Source of the DNA: a virus
Strand: one strand, 5' to 3'
DNA length: 44,619 nucleotides
Virus record (IMG/VR): IMGVR_UViG_3300031251_000043
Location: 1-44,619 of that record
Within the stretch, counting starts at the first letter, position 1. Each line of letters begins with the position of its first letter. The position numbers were made by a program, and so were the translations under genes. The notes under the pieces were generated by a model that was given only the letters and a program-made list of their open reading frames with translations, was not told the origin of the DNA and did not search any database. This document shows, one piece after another, positions 21,591 through 27,617 of this stretch.

Positions 21591-22837
21591 GATACCACCG
21601 TCCAACCTTTACCTTGAGCTGTTGTAATAGCTGCTAGTACTGGAGCACTTCCGTCATCACCAAAATTACCTGTTACAGTAACTGTCTGTGTTACGGCGGT
21701 TCCAAGGCCATTCAGCGTGTTGACTAAATCCGCCTCCGATAGATTAAGTGTTACGAATGATATTGTCTTCGTGGCCCCAGCAAACGGAGCGGCACTCAAC
21801 ATGGGGCAGCTATTGAGCATGGTAGTGAAGGTTGTGCCTGCCGCGAGATTAAAAGCCGGAAGAGTTATTAATGCTGTGCAACCGTTGAACATGCTCGTAA
21901 ATGTAACACCAGAGGCGGTGTTAAGTAGCGGAACAGATCGAAGCGCAAGACACGTCTGGAACATGCTCGTAAATGTAACACCAGAGGCGGTGTTAAGTAG
22001 CGGAACATATTGAAGGGCGGAACAAAGCTGAAACATGGCGGTGAAGGTAACACCAGCGGAGGTATTGAACAGCGGAACGGATTGAAGGGCGGAACAAAGC
22101 TGAAACATGCCGCTGAAGGTAACACCAGCGGAGGTATTGAACAGCGGAACGGATTGAAGGGCGGAGCACCCACTTAACATACTCGTAAATGTAATACCGG
22201 CGGAGGTATCGAATAGTGGAATAACCACAATAGAAATACATCCATTGAACATATTTGTAAAATCAGTACCTGTTGAAGTGCTAAACAGTGGTACTGATTG
22301 AAGTGCGCGGCAGCCCGCGAACATATTTGCAAAACTTAGCACTGTCCCTAAAATACCGACCGTAGCCCTCTGTAACGACGCCAAACTTACTACTCCCCCA
22401 CCAAATATAACAGAGGTGAGGTTGGGTCCATTGATGCTAACATCCAACCACGGGGGTGTTTGTGCATTAAGACCGGCCGTTGCATTCTTGGATTGGAGAG
22501 TAAAGGTAAGCAAATTTGCTGTCGTCGGGGTAACAGTAACAATAGCGGTCTTATAGCCTTCAGCCAAGAGGGAACTAAGGCCAGAAGCTGCATAGGAATA
22601 CTGGTGATTAATCTGCACATTTGATGTCACAACATCAGGTGTAGTGCCGTCCCCCCAATCAACGGTGTAGGTACCAGACGATGTGGTGGCTTTTAGGGCT
22701 ACAAAGTTGGCCCCGTTGTTGTAGACAGCAAATAGCCCTACGAATTTTTGGTCAGAGGCACCTAGGGCCGGGAGTGTAGGCCAATCTGCTGGAGGAGAAT
22801 ATGCGGGTGGTGTTGGAGGAAACTTAGGACCAGACAT
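21587..22837 (-). CDS. Surface protein with PKD-like domain and BspA/DUF285-type repeats
   Basis: A 416-aa predicted virion surface protein. Residues 1-25 are Pro-rich (PKFPPTPPAYSPPADWPTLP). A PKD-like segment follows (TYTVDWGDGTTPDV, about 65-80), then about nine tandem repeats of roughly 24 residues of the BspA/DUF285 type (FTSMFNGCTALITLPAFN; SGVTFTAMFQLCSALQYVPL). These are known from bacterial adhesins and mycoplasma surface lipoproteins. The C-terminal block (LNLSEADLVNTLNGLG) resembles the cap seen after such repeats. The near-identical DNA repeats suggest expansion by recombination. A role in attachment or decoration is inferred. Confidence 0.75.
   Translation of the reverse strand: MSGPKFPPTPPAYSPPADWPTLPALGASDQKFVGLFAVYNNGANFVALKATTSSGTYTVDWGDGTTPDVVTSNVQINHQYSYAASGLSSLLAEGYKTAIVTVTPTTANLLTFTLQSKNATAGLNAQTPPWLDVSINGPNLTSVIFGGGVVSLASLQRATVGILGTVLSFANMFAGCRALQSVPLFSTSTGTDFTNMFNGCISIVVIPLFDTSAGITFTSMLSGCSALQSVPLFNTSAGVTFSGMFQLCSALQSVPLFNTSAGVTFTAMFQLCSALQYVPLLNTASGVTFTSMFQTCLALRSVPLLNTASGVTFTSMFNGCTALITLPAFNLAAGTTFTTMLNSCPMLSAAPFAGATKTISFVTLNLSEADLVNTLNGLGTAVTQTVTVTGNFGDDGSAPVLAAITTAQGKGWTVVS
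21890..22260 (-). repeat. 72-bp tandem repeats in the BspA-type gene
   Basis: Units of 72 bp (24 codons) with nearly identical blocks, such as AACACCAG(A/C)GG(A/C)GGT followed by (G)TTGAACAGCGGAAC or GTTAAGTAGCGGAAC, and AGGGCGGAACAAAGCTGAAACATG shared by two adjacent units in part. The best-conserved copies start near 21987, 22058 and 22130. They encode the repeat FxxMFxxCSALQxVPLFNTSA. Confidence 0.8.
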
Positions 22838-23409
22838 TATACGCCTTCCCAAACTATGGCAGTAGTTCCCAATGTTGAAATGGCAGAGAACTGTTGGGTG
22901 GATATTTCCCCAGTGAAGTCATCTGAACCTCCCTGAAATCCAGAGGCAGATGACCCATTATAATTAAATCCGGCGTTCGCTGTGACAGGTCCTGCTCCGG
23001 GGGCAACAGTCATCGGGTTACTACCAACTACCATCCACCGTAGTGCTTTCCTCGACGCGTTTGATGCAATAAGAGTTGCCGAAGTTGCTGCCGTAAGTGC
23101 TACGGAAGTCTGTGTCCAAGTGAGTGTTGGAAGCGACACGGGCTGCGTTGCTTGCCAGAATGTACCGGTTACGGCTATTGATCCCGCTAGTTTCGCATAT
23201 ATTCCTTTTAGGATAGAGACTAGCGAGGCGTTTCCTGATCCAGCATAGGCCACGTCGGCTAGGGCACCGATGGTGATAATAGCACCATCAACGAAGTCCC
23301 CAGAAGCGGCCTTAGTAGGCTGCTTGTTGGTCATCACTGTATCAAGAGTACTGACAGTGACGTTTCCGGCTACGGGGTCTGTGTAGGTAACCGTAGTTGC
23401 GTTAGACAT
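22837..23409 (-). CDS. Putative virion decoration/surface protein (190 aa)
   Basis: A 190-aa Thr/Ala/Gly-rich protein. The N-terminus (VTYTDPVAGNVTVSTLDTV) is beta-like. The middle segment (ASLVSILKGIYAKLAGSIAV, then TGTFWQATQPVSLPTL) is a pattern seen repeatedly in phage head- or tail-associated proteins. The C-terminus is beta-rich (TSVALTAATSATLIASNASR). Its stop overlaps the start of the BspA-repeat gene (TAATG). Function in the virion is inferred from position. Confidence 0.55.
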   Translation of the reverse strand: MSNATTVTYTDPVAGNVTVSTLDTVMTNKQPTKAASGDFVDGAIITIGALADVAYAGSGNASLVSILKGIYAKLAGSIAVTGTFWQATQPVSLPTLTWTQTSVALTAATSATLIASNASRKALRWMVVGSNPMTVAPGAGPVTANAGFNYNGSSASGFQGGSDDFTGEISTQQFSAISTLGTTAIVWEGV

Positions 23410-23410
23410 A

Positions 23411-23617
23411 TTATAGTATTCCTATCGCCACTAAGGCTGAGTTTGAGGGACCGGTGATCACCACATTGAATGAGGTTTGGGAACCCACGGTGCTTGTGAA
23501 GGTTGGTGTGGTGGCCCCCGGTGTTCCCGTTCTTCGTACTTTGCTTCCCGGTCCTAGTGTACCAATCTCATAGGTTTGAGAACCTACGGAAGTCATTTCT
23601 ATGGATGTTTGTGACAT
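23411..23617 (-). CDS. Small beta-repeat protein, paralogue of 23627..23803
   Basis: A 68-aa protein with two copies of the motif VGSQT: one opening VGSQTYEIGTLGPGSKV and one near the end, VGSQTSFNVVI. It aligns with the product of the neighbouring upstream gene (VGSQTKEIGSPGPGSK...VGSQTSLL). Both are Gly/Ser/Thr-rich and probably beta-structured. It sits 1 nt before the next gene. No known family. A virion surface role is inferred. Confidence 0.55.
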   Translation of the reverse strand: MSQTSIEMTSVGSQTYEIGTLGPGSKVRRTGTPGATTPTFTSTVGSQTSFNVVITGPSNSALVAIGIL

Positions 23618-23626
23618 TGGATTATC

Positions 23627-23803
23627 TTACGGGAACTGAAGTAGGGATGTTTGGCTACCCACGGCGCTCGTCACAACCTTTGTTGTGGAACCTGGAGTGT
23701 CCTTACCGGTCACCGCCGTCTTCGAGCCGGGGCCGGGGGACCCTATTTCTTTCGTCTGTGAGCCCACGGTCGTAGGGGCTGCTGGTACGGCGGTTTGAGC
23801 CAT
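23627..23803 (-). CDS. Small beta-repeat protein, paralogue of 23411..23617
   Basis: A 58-aa product, MAQTAVPAAPTTVGSQTKEI and onward to VGSQTSLLQFP. It shares the VGSQT-x-EIG-x-x-GPGSK block and a second VGSQTS motif with the downstream gene at 23411..23617, separated by 9 nt. The pair looks like a tandem gene duplication. No strong ribosome-binding site is seen (AATTTAA precedes the ATG). The similarity to its neighbour is the main support that the frame is real. Confidence 0.55.
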   Translation of the reverse strand: MAQTAVPAAPTTVGSQTKEIGSPGPGSKTAVTGKDTPGSTTKVVTSAVGSQTSLLQFP

Positions 23804-23822
23804 TTAAATTCTCTCAGTGACG

Positions 23823-24125
23823 TTAGACACGTCGGGTAGTCGTAAGGAACGCTGAGAGGTCCTCAGCACGTAGGCGCGCTACGGTAGCCTTCACGGGTTC
23901 CTTATTGATGTCGAAGCCCTCACGTAGCCACTTCTCGACTATCACTGTAGGGATCGAGGCGACCTTCATGAAGTTGCCAATGGGTGCGTGTGTACTGGCG
24001 AGGCGCTCGGCTCTACACATATCAAGGAAGTCATCGGGGATTTCCTGATTGCGTTGGATCACCAGCTTGCGGTGTTCACTGTCGCCTTCGTGAAGCTTGT
24101 AGGTAGGATCAATGAGTTGTGTCAT
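23823..24125 (-). CDS. Conserved-looking virion-region protein (100 aa)
   Basis: A 100-aa soluble, mainly helical protein (LHEGDSEHRKLVIQRNQEIP; DDFLDMCRAERLASTHAPIG; VEKWLREGFDINKEPVKATV). It resembles small proteins encoded near capsid genes in several podoviruses, but I cannot name a family. The start codon lies in CATATG with AGG upstream. The position between decoration-type proteins and small beta proteins suggests assembly or a minor head component. Confidence 0.55.
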   Translation of the reverse strand: MTQLIDPTYKLHEGDSEHRKLVIQRNQEIPDDFLDMCRAERLASTHAPIGNFMKVASIPTVIVEKWLREGFDINKEPVKATVARLRAEDLSAFLTTTRRV

Positions 24126-24144
24126 ATGTACCTGATGTGTATGT

Positions 24145-24168
24145 GGCCCCCAGGCGTCCCCAGGGGCC
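24145..24168. terminator. GC-rich intergenic hairpin
   Basis: GGCCCC (24145-24150) pairs with GGGGCC (24163-24168), with two more inner G-C pairs. TTTTG follows on the plus strand, so if it terminates it would stop rightward (antisense) transcription. On the late, minus-strand transcript it is a stable intercistronic hairpin. Confidence 0.4.
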
Positions 24169-24175
24169 TTTTGTA

Positions 24176-24625
24176 TTAGCGATTGACCCAGTTGGTTCCA
24201 TCACAGAACACCGGACAAGCCAGCGTACCGGAACCCGCCGCAGTCGCATTGTAGACCGGGGTTGCCGCATGATCCGTGACCATAGCCCACGAACCCTTGA
24301 GAGCGGCCGAAGCAGCCGGGAGGGTCGCTACCGTGTAGCTCGGGAGAGTGAAGCCATCGAAGGCAGACATCGTGAGGATGACCGTGGCGCCCACCAAGGA
24401 GCCACCAGTGACCGGCTCAGCCTGGGGAAGCGTCGGGCCGACAGAGTATGCGCCTGGATCAACCGGCACGATAGCCGTAAGCTGACCGGCCGCATTGATG
24501 GTGCCAGTGAAAGTAGCCACGCGGCCAGTGCCGGTCGTGCCGGAAATAGTAGCGGAACCGGGAGTACCACCGGAGCCAGCGTCACCAACGTAAGCATTGA
24601 CGACGCGAAGAATGGGAATAGCCAT
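24176..24625 (-). CDS. Putative capsid decoration / head protein (149 aa)
   Basis: A 149-aa Gly/Ala/Thr/Val-rich protein predicted to be beta-structured (AYVGDAGSGGTPGSATISGT; GRVATFTGTINAAGQLTAIV). It is the first gene after the major capsid gene, a frequent place for decoration proteins or head fibres. It begins at a CATATG start behind CTTAAGG. The last 40 residues (STWAM-like GSWAMVTDHAATPVYNATAA and CDGTNWVNR) resemble C-termini of phage surface beta domains. Confidence 0.5.
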   Translation of the reverse strand: MAIPILRVVNAYVGDAGSGGTPGSATISGTTGTGRVATFTGTINAAGQLTAIVPVDPGAYSVGPTLPQAEPVTGGSLVGATVILTMSAFDGFTLPSYTVATLPAASAALKGSWAMVTDHAATPVYNATAAGSGTLACPVFCDGTNWVNR

Positions 24626-24663
24626 ATGTATATGCCTTAAGGTATGTAATTGAACAAGGGTGA

Positions 24664-24685
24664 CCCCTGAGTGTTACCTCAGGAG
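24664..24685 (-). terminator. Hairpin between capsid gene and next gene
   Basis: On the minus strand CTCCTGAG-gtaaca-CTCAGGGG forms an 8-bp stem with one G-U pair, about 16 nt after the capsid stop. The following sequence (TCACCCTTGTTC) is only weakly T-rich. It may partially terminate or protect the 3' end of the capsid mRNA, giving capsid protein in excess over downstream products. Confidence 0.5.
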
Positions 24686-24700
24686 CCTAGTGGTGCGAAA

Positions 24701-25827
24701 TTACGCAACCTTACGGACGTACATCGACGCAGCGAAGTTCTTATGCTTCAAGCTGAACTCGCCGACAATCATCTGGCGGGTCGAGTCGCCAACCTTCGCG
24801 AGCGTCTCACGGCTCCACGGGCGAAGCACTTGCTGCTTCCACATCGCGGTCTCGAAGATCAGGTAGTCGGTGGCAAGCTGGAAGCGGTTCAGGACCACCT
24901 TAACTTCACCGAACGGCGACACATAGAGGTCAACCACGTTGACAATCTTCTGCGAAGCCGACCTGTCTTCGGTCGGGATGGTACGATAGCGACCAGCCGC
25001 CGACGCATAGCCAGCAATGGCCGTGCTTTCCGCCGGGGGGATCATGAGGATGTCCGGGTCCACACCGTTCGTATAGAGGGTCTGGAGAGCCGTCAGGAGC
25101 TGGGCTTCCGTCATGGCAGTCGAGGAGCCACCCGTGTGGATGAACGCCGGGCTACACATGGCCTGGAAGGACGCCATGTTACGAGCGGCACCCGTCGAGC
25201 CAGCAGCCGAAGACTGACCGTTGAGCATGATGCCTTCAAGGTCGCGCTTGACTTCCTTCGAGGCCTTCATGATCTGATACGCCGTTTCCTTGGCGCGGCC
25301 ATAGCGCGTCACCGCGTCCGTGGTCTCAGCAATCTTGATGGTCTTCGAGAGAATCTGCGTGTAGTTCGAGCGCATGACAGTCGCGACCGGAGCGGTTTCC
25401 GAAGCGTCGAAGCCATCAACCTGAGCGTTCGAGAGGTTCACCGCAGCGAGGGAATCTTCCTGCCACTGGAACAGCGTATTGTGGATCTTCTCGTCGCTGG
25501 TCGCGGACGTGAAGGGGGTCTTCGTGGGGCTGATGTTGCTGATGACATCACTGATGTCTTCTTTTTTCGATGTGTTCACCGTAGGTCGTTAAACTACGGC
25601 CGCTATTAAGCAGCCCTATGTTACCATAGGGGCCAGACTATATCTTCACGGCTTGCGCCGGTCTCCCGTTTCGAGCCACTTGGCCCTACACTTAGTCGTT
25701 ACACGTTCAACCCCAAAGGGAAGCTTCGCTCGGTATTGTCCACTAGGGGTGTCCACCGAATTAGAGAGATTTTACGTGAGCCTAAAAGAGGTTAACCCAC
25801 GACATCGTAAGAGGTGAAAGCTGCCAT
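24701..25827 (-). CDS. Major capsid protein, interrupted by a group I intron
   Basis: Join 25827..25795 with 25576..24701 to give 302 aa. Exon 1 encodes MAAFTSYDVVG and exon 2 begins NTSKKEDISDVISNISPTKT. Together they rebuild the N-terminus typical of SU10/DUF5309-like major capsid proteins (TxxxVGNREDLSDVIxNISPTDTPF in relatives). Downstream, ETTDAVTRYGRAKETAYQIM and KEVKRDLEGIMLNGQSSAAG (the linker into the HK97-like domain), a central LMIPPAESTAIAGY and LVVLNRFQ-type strand, and the C-terminal AMWKQQVLRPWSRETLAK also fit. Without splicing the first in-frame intron codon is TAA, so no full-length protein can be made. AAGGA in the upstream HNH gene serves as ribosome-binding site. Confidence 0.88.
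25577..25794 (-). ncRNA. Group I self-splicing intron in the major capsid gene
   Basis: A 218-nt intron without an internal ORF. The 5' exon end GTGGGT pairs with the internal guide GCTCAC (25781-25776), with the conserved U-G wobble at the splice site. The core carries CCTAGTGGACAATACCGAGC (P4-P6 region, very like the T4 td intron), GTAACGACTAAG and GAAGATATAGTCT, whose GACTA/TAGTC pair forms P7. The last intron base is G (25577). The exons join in frame. Subgroup IA is likely from the T4 td resemblance. Confidence 0.9.
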
Positions 25828-25829
25828 AA

Positions 25830-26270
25830 CTAATTGAAATCCTTATTATTTTCTAAATATTTAATTGCTTCAGCTAAGAACACTACGTTTTCCTTTAGGT
25901 GTCCTATGCCTCTGTTACAGTTACTACACAGCAATCCTCTGACCTTACTCGTCGCGTGGTCATGGTCTACGTGAAGTGTTTTATCTGTAGGTGTCTTACA
26001 TATAGCACACACACCTCCTTGGAACTCCTTAAGGAATTCAAATTCAAAATGTGTTATGCCAAACTTGTTTTTCAAATGAGCTTCGCGGGCCGACATTCTG
26101 TTGTCCTTGCGCCACTCATTGACCGCATTAGGGTTTTTCTTGCGATACTCTTTTTGATACTCTTTATTATAGTCGGGATTTTTCGCCACCCAAGAGTCCT
26201 TAGAAGCCTTATCCCTATCAGGATGCTTCTTGCGATACCGCATATTAATCTCAGATTTCGTAAGTGACAT
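25830..26270 (-). CDS. Endonuclease VII-type HNH homing endonuclease upstream of the capsid gene
   Basis: A 146-aa protein. The C-terminal half is a recombination endonuclease VII-like HNH domain: GVCAICKTPTDKTLHVDHDH, then GLLCSNCNRGIGHLKEN, with two CxxC zinc ligands and HVDHDH catalytic residues. The N-terminal half is very basic (MRYRKKHPDRDKASKDSW; YNKEYQKEYRKKNPNAVNEW) and probably binds DNA. GGAGGG precedes the ATG. The stop codon lies 2 nt before the capsid ATG. The gene is more AT-rich than its neighbours. It lies outside the intron, so it probably promotes its own and the intron's spread by cutting nearby. Confidence 0.88.
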   Translation of the reverse strand: MSLTKSEINMRYRKKHPDRDKASKDSWVAKNPDYNKEYQKEYRKKNPNAVNEWRKDNRMSAREAHLKNKFGITHFEFEFLKEFQGGVCAICKTPTDKTLHVDHDHATSKVRGLLCSNCNRGIGHLKENVVFLAEAIKYLENNKDFN

Positions 26271-26301
26271 ATGACCCTCCTGTACTAAATATCATTAGGC
26301 A

Positions 26302-26330
26302 CACATAACACTTACGAATATAGATGTCAA
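26302..26330 (-). promoter_or_regulatory. Sigma-70-like promoter before the HNH-capsid pair
   Basis: On the minus strand TTGACA (26330-26325) and TATGTG (26307-26302) are 17 nt apart, with the CCTA flank seen at 6291 and 3745. It lies between the scaffold stop and the HNH start. It would give extra capsid transcription independent of the long late transcript. Confidence 0.55.
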
Positions 26331-26341
26331 TAGGTACGTAT

Positions 26342-27325
26342 TTACTCAACAGCCATACGGGCCAGCAAGGCCTCAACGGCGTCGTCATCTGATCCCGTTT
26401 GCTTAAGCTTCTGGAAAGCCTTGTCACCGGGTTTTGGGCGGGCTTTTTGTGTCACCGTTTCCTGTGAACCCTTAAGAATTTTCTTAGGGGTCTTATCAAT
26501 TTTATTAGTGACACTTTTTGCGGCTTGGCCCTTTTGATAGAGCATAGCCATGTGGAGCAGCTTGATTGCATTGGGGTCCACAAGCTGATCAATCACACGC
26601 TTGTCGATACCTTGGCTAATAGCGAACGCCGAGACTTCCTTGTACTTGTCTTCATTCCAGCCCTTGATGCCCTTCTCGGGATCAGCCAGAGCTTTCCAGG
26701 CCTCTTGGCCCTGCTTCACCAGCTCATTGTGGCGAGCGGTGTGTATCTCGTTGACGGTGCCATCAAGGCTTGTCTTGAGATACTCTACGTCAGCGAAAGC
26801 CCTCTGGGCTTCGTTGTGTAAGGCCGTCAGCTCCTCAGCGGAGACGTTCGGGTCCTTGGATAGCGCGAGGAAATTGATCTTCGCGTAGGGCTCAGCGCGC
26901 GCAGTGGCACGTTGGAGCATTGCTTCGAGACCGGCCACATACTTCGTGGCTTTGTCTTCGGTAGCTTGTTTGATGGTATCAATTTCGGCGGTACGAGTGG
27001 TAAGCTCAGCATCCTTGCCGAACACAGCCGCCAACTCGGATACTTTAATCTCCTTACCATTGATCGTCACATAGGCATCAGCCTCAGGATCAATGACAAC
27101 TTTCTTGCTGGAAGTTTCCTCTTCGTCACCTTCGGCTTCGTTATCGTCGCCTTCAGTTTCGTCTTCAGGAGCCTGCTCGTCACCCTCTTGGGGTTCGTCA
27201 GTCCCAGTATCCTCATTGTCCTCAGGCTCAGGAGCAGCTAGTTTCTTCTTGTCTTCTTCGATACCTGCCGCTTTCAGGAGGGCCTCAACGCCACTATCTT
27301 CGTCGTCGAAATCTTCAATATCCAA
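26342..27325 (-). CDS. Capsid scaffold / assembly protein
   Basis: A 327-aa highly charged protein between portal and capsid genes, the usual place for scaffolds. The N-terminal third is extremely acidic (EPEDNEDTGTDEPQEGDEQA; PEDETEGDDNEAEGDEEETS). The middle is helical and coiled-coil-like (AELTTRTAEIDTIKQATEDK; ARAEPYAKINFLALSKDPNV). The C-terminus is basic (KIDKTPKKILKGSQETVTQK), as in scaffolds that bind coat protein through a basic helix-turn-helix. TTG 27325 with GAGGA upstream is preferred; GTG 27355 is an alternative giving 337 aa. Confidence 0.8.
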   Translation of the reverse strand: MDIEDFDDEDSGVEALLKAAGIEEDKKKLAAPEPEDNEDTGTDEPQEGDEQAPEDETEGDDNEAEGDEEETSSKKVVIDPEADAYVTINGKEIKVSELAAVFGKDAELTTRTAEIDTIKQATEDKATKYVAGLEAMLQRATARAEPYAKINFLALSKDPNVSAEELTALHNEAQRAFADVEYLKTSLDGTVNEIHTARHNELVKQGQEAWKALADPEKGIKGWNEDKYKEVSAFAISQGIDKRVIDQLVDPNAIKLLHMAMLYQKGQAAKSVTNKIDKTPKKILKGSQETVTQKARPKPGDKAFQKLKQTGSDDDAVEALLARMAVE

Positions 27326-27602
27326 TGTCTGTTTCCTCTGTTTCGCCTTCGTCACTCTCGGCGATGTCTTTGGCTTTAGCTATGGCCTCTGCGGCCCTTA
27401 CATATTGATGGAGACCGTCAACCAAGTCTTTCATGCCCCTATATTGAAAATAGAGGCTCTCCCTGGTCTTCGTTTCGTGGGGTTGTGTGTTGGAGAGGGC
27501 CTCAAGTATTCTACTTTGCATGTCCTCGACGAACAGCATGATGTCACTTGAGAGCACCTCACCAGCACGGATACCCATTTTGAGGATGTCCTCCTGGGTC
27601 AC
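27315..27602 (-). CDS. Small helical protein between portal and scaffold (95 aa)
   Basis: A 95-aa helical acidic protein (MTQEDILKMGIRAGEVLSSD; LYFQYRGMKDLVDGLHQYVR; AEAIAKAKDIAESDEG) starting at GTG with AAGGA 6 nt upstream. Its end overlaps the scaffold start. Small proteins of this kind are common between portal and scaffold genes of podoviruses. No specific family or function can be given. Confidence 0.55.
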   Translation of the reverse strand: MTQEDILKMGIRAGEVLSSDIMLFVEDMQSRILEALSNTQPHETKTRESLYFQYRGMKDLVDGLHQYVRAAEAIAKAKDIAESDEGETEETDIGY

Positions 27603-27617
27603 TTGTTTCCTTTTAGG

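Noticed and set aside
21880-22260. Regular repeats resembling a CRISPR array
   Set aside because: The period is 72 bp without unique spacers, and the repeats translate as BspA-type protein repeats.
24671-25609. 312-codon open frame on the plus strand opposite the capsid gene
   Set aside because: It is the antisense shadow of the capsid exon 2, very Arg-rich, runs through the intron splice site, and has no ribosome-binding site.
25899-26267. 122-codon plus-strand frame opposite the capsid-adjacent HNH gene
   Set aside because: Antisense to a clear endonuclease VII gene; composition is untypical and no start signal is present.
26912-27551. Plus-strand frames opposite the scaffold gene
   Set aside because: Ser- and Phe-rich translations of the complement of an acidic gene; no start signals and no domain.
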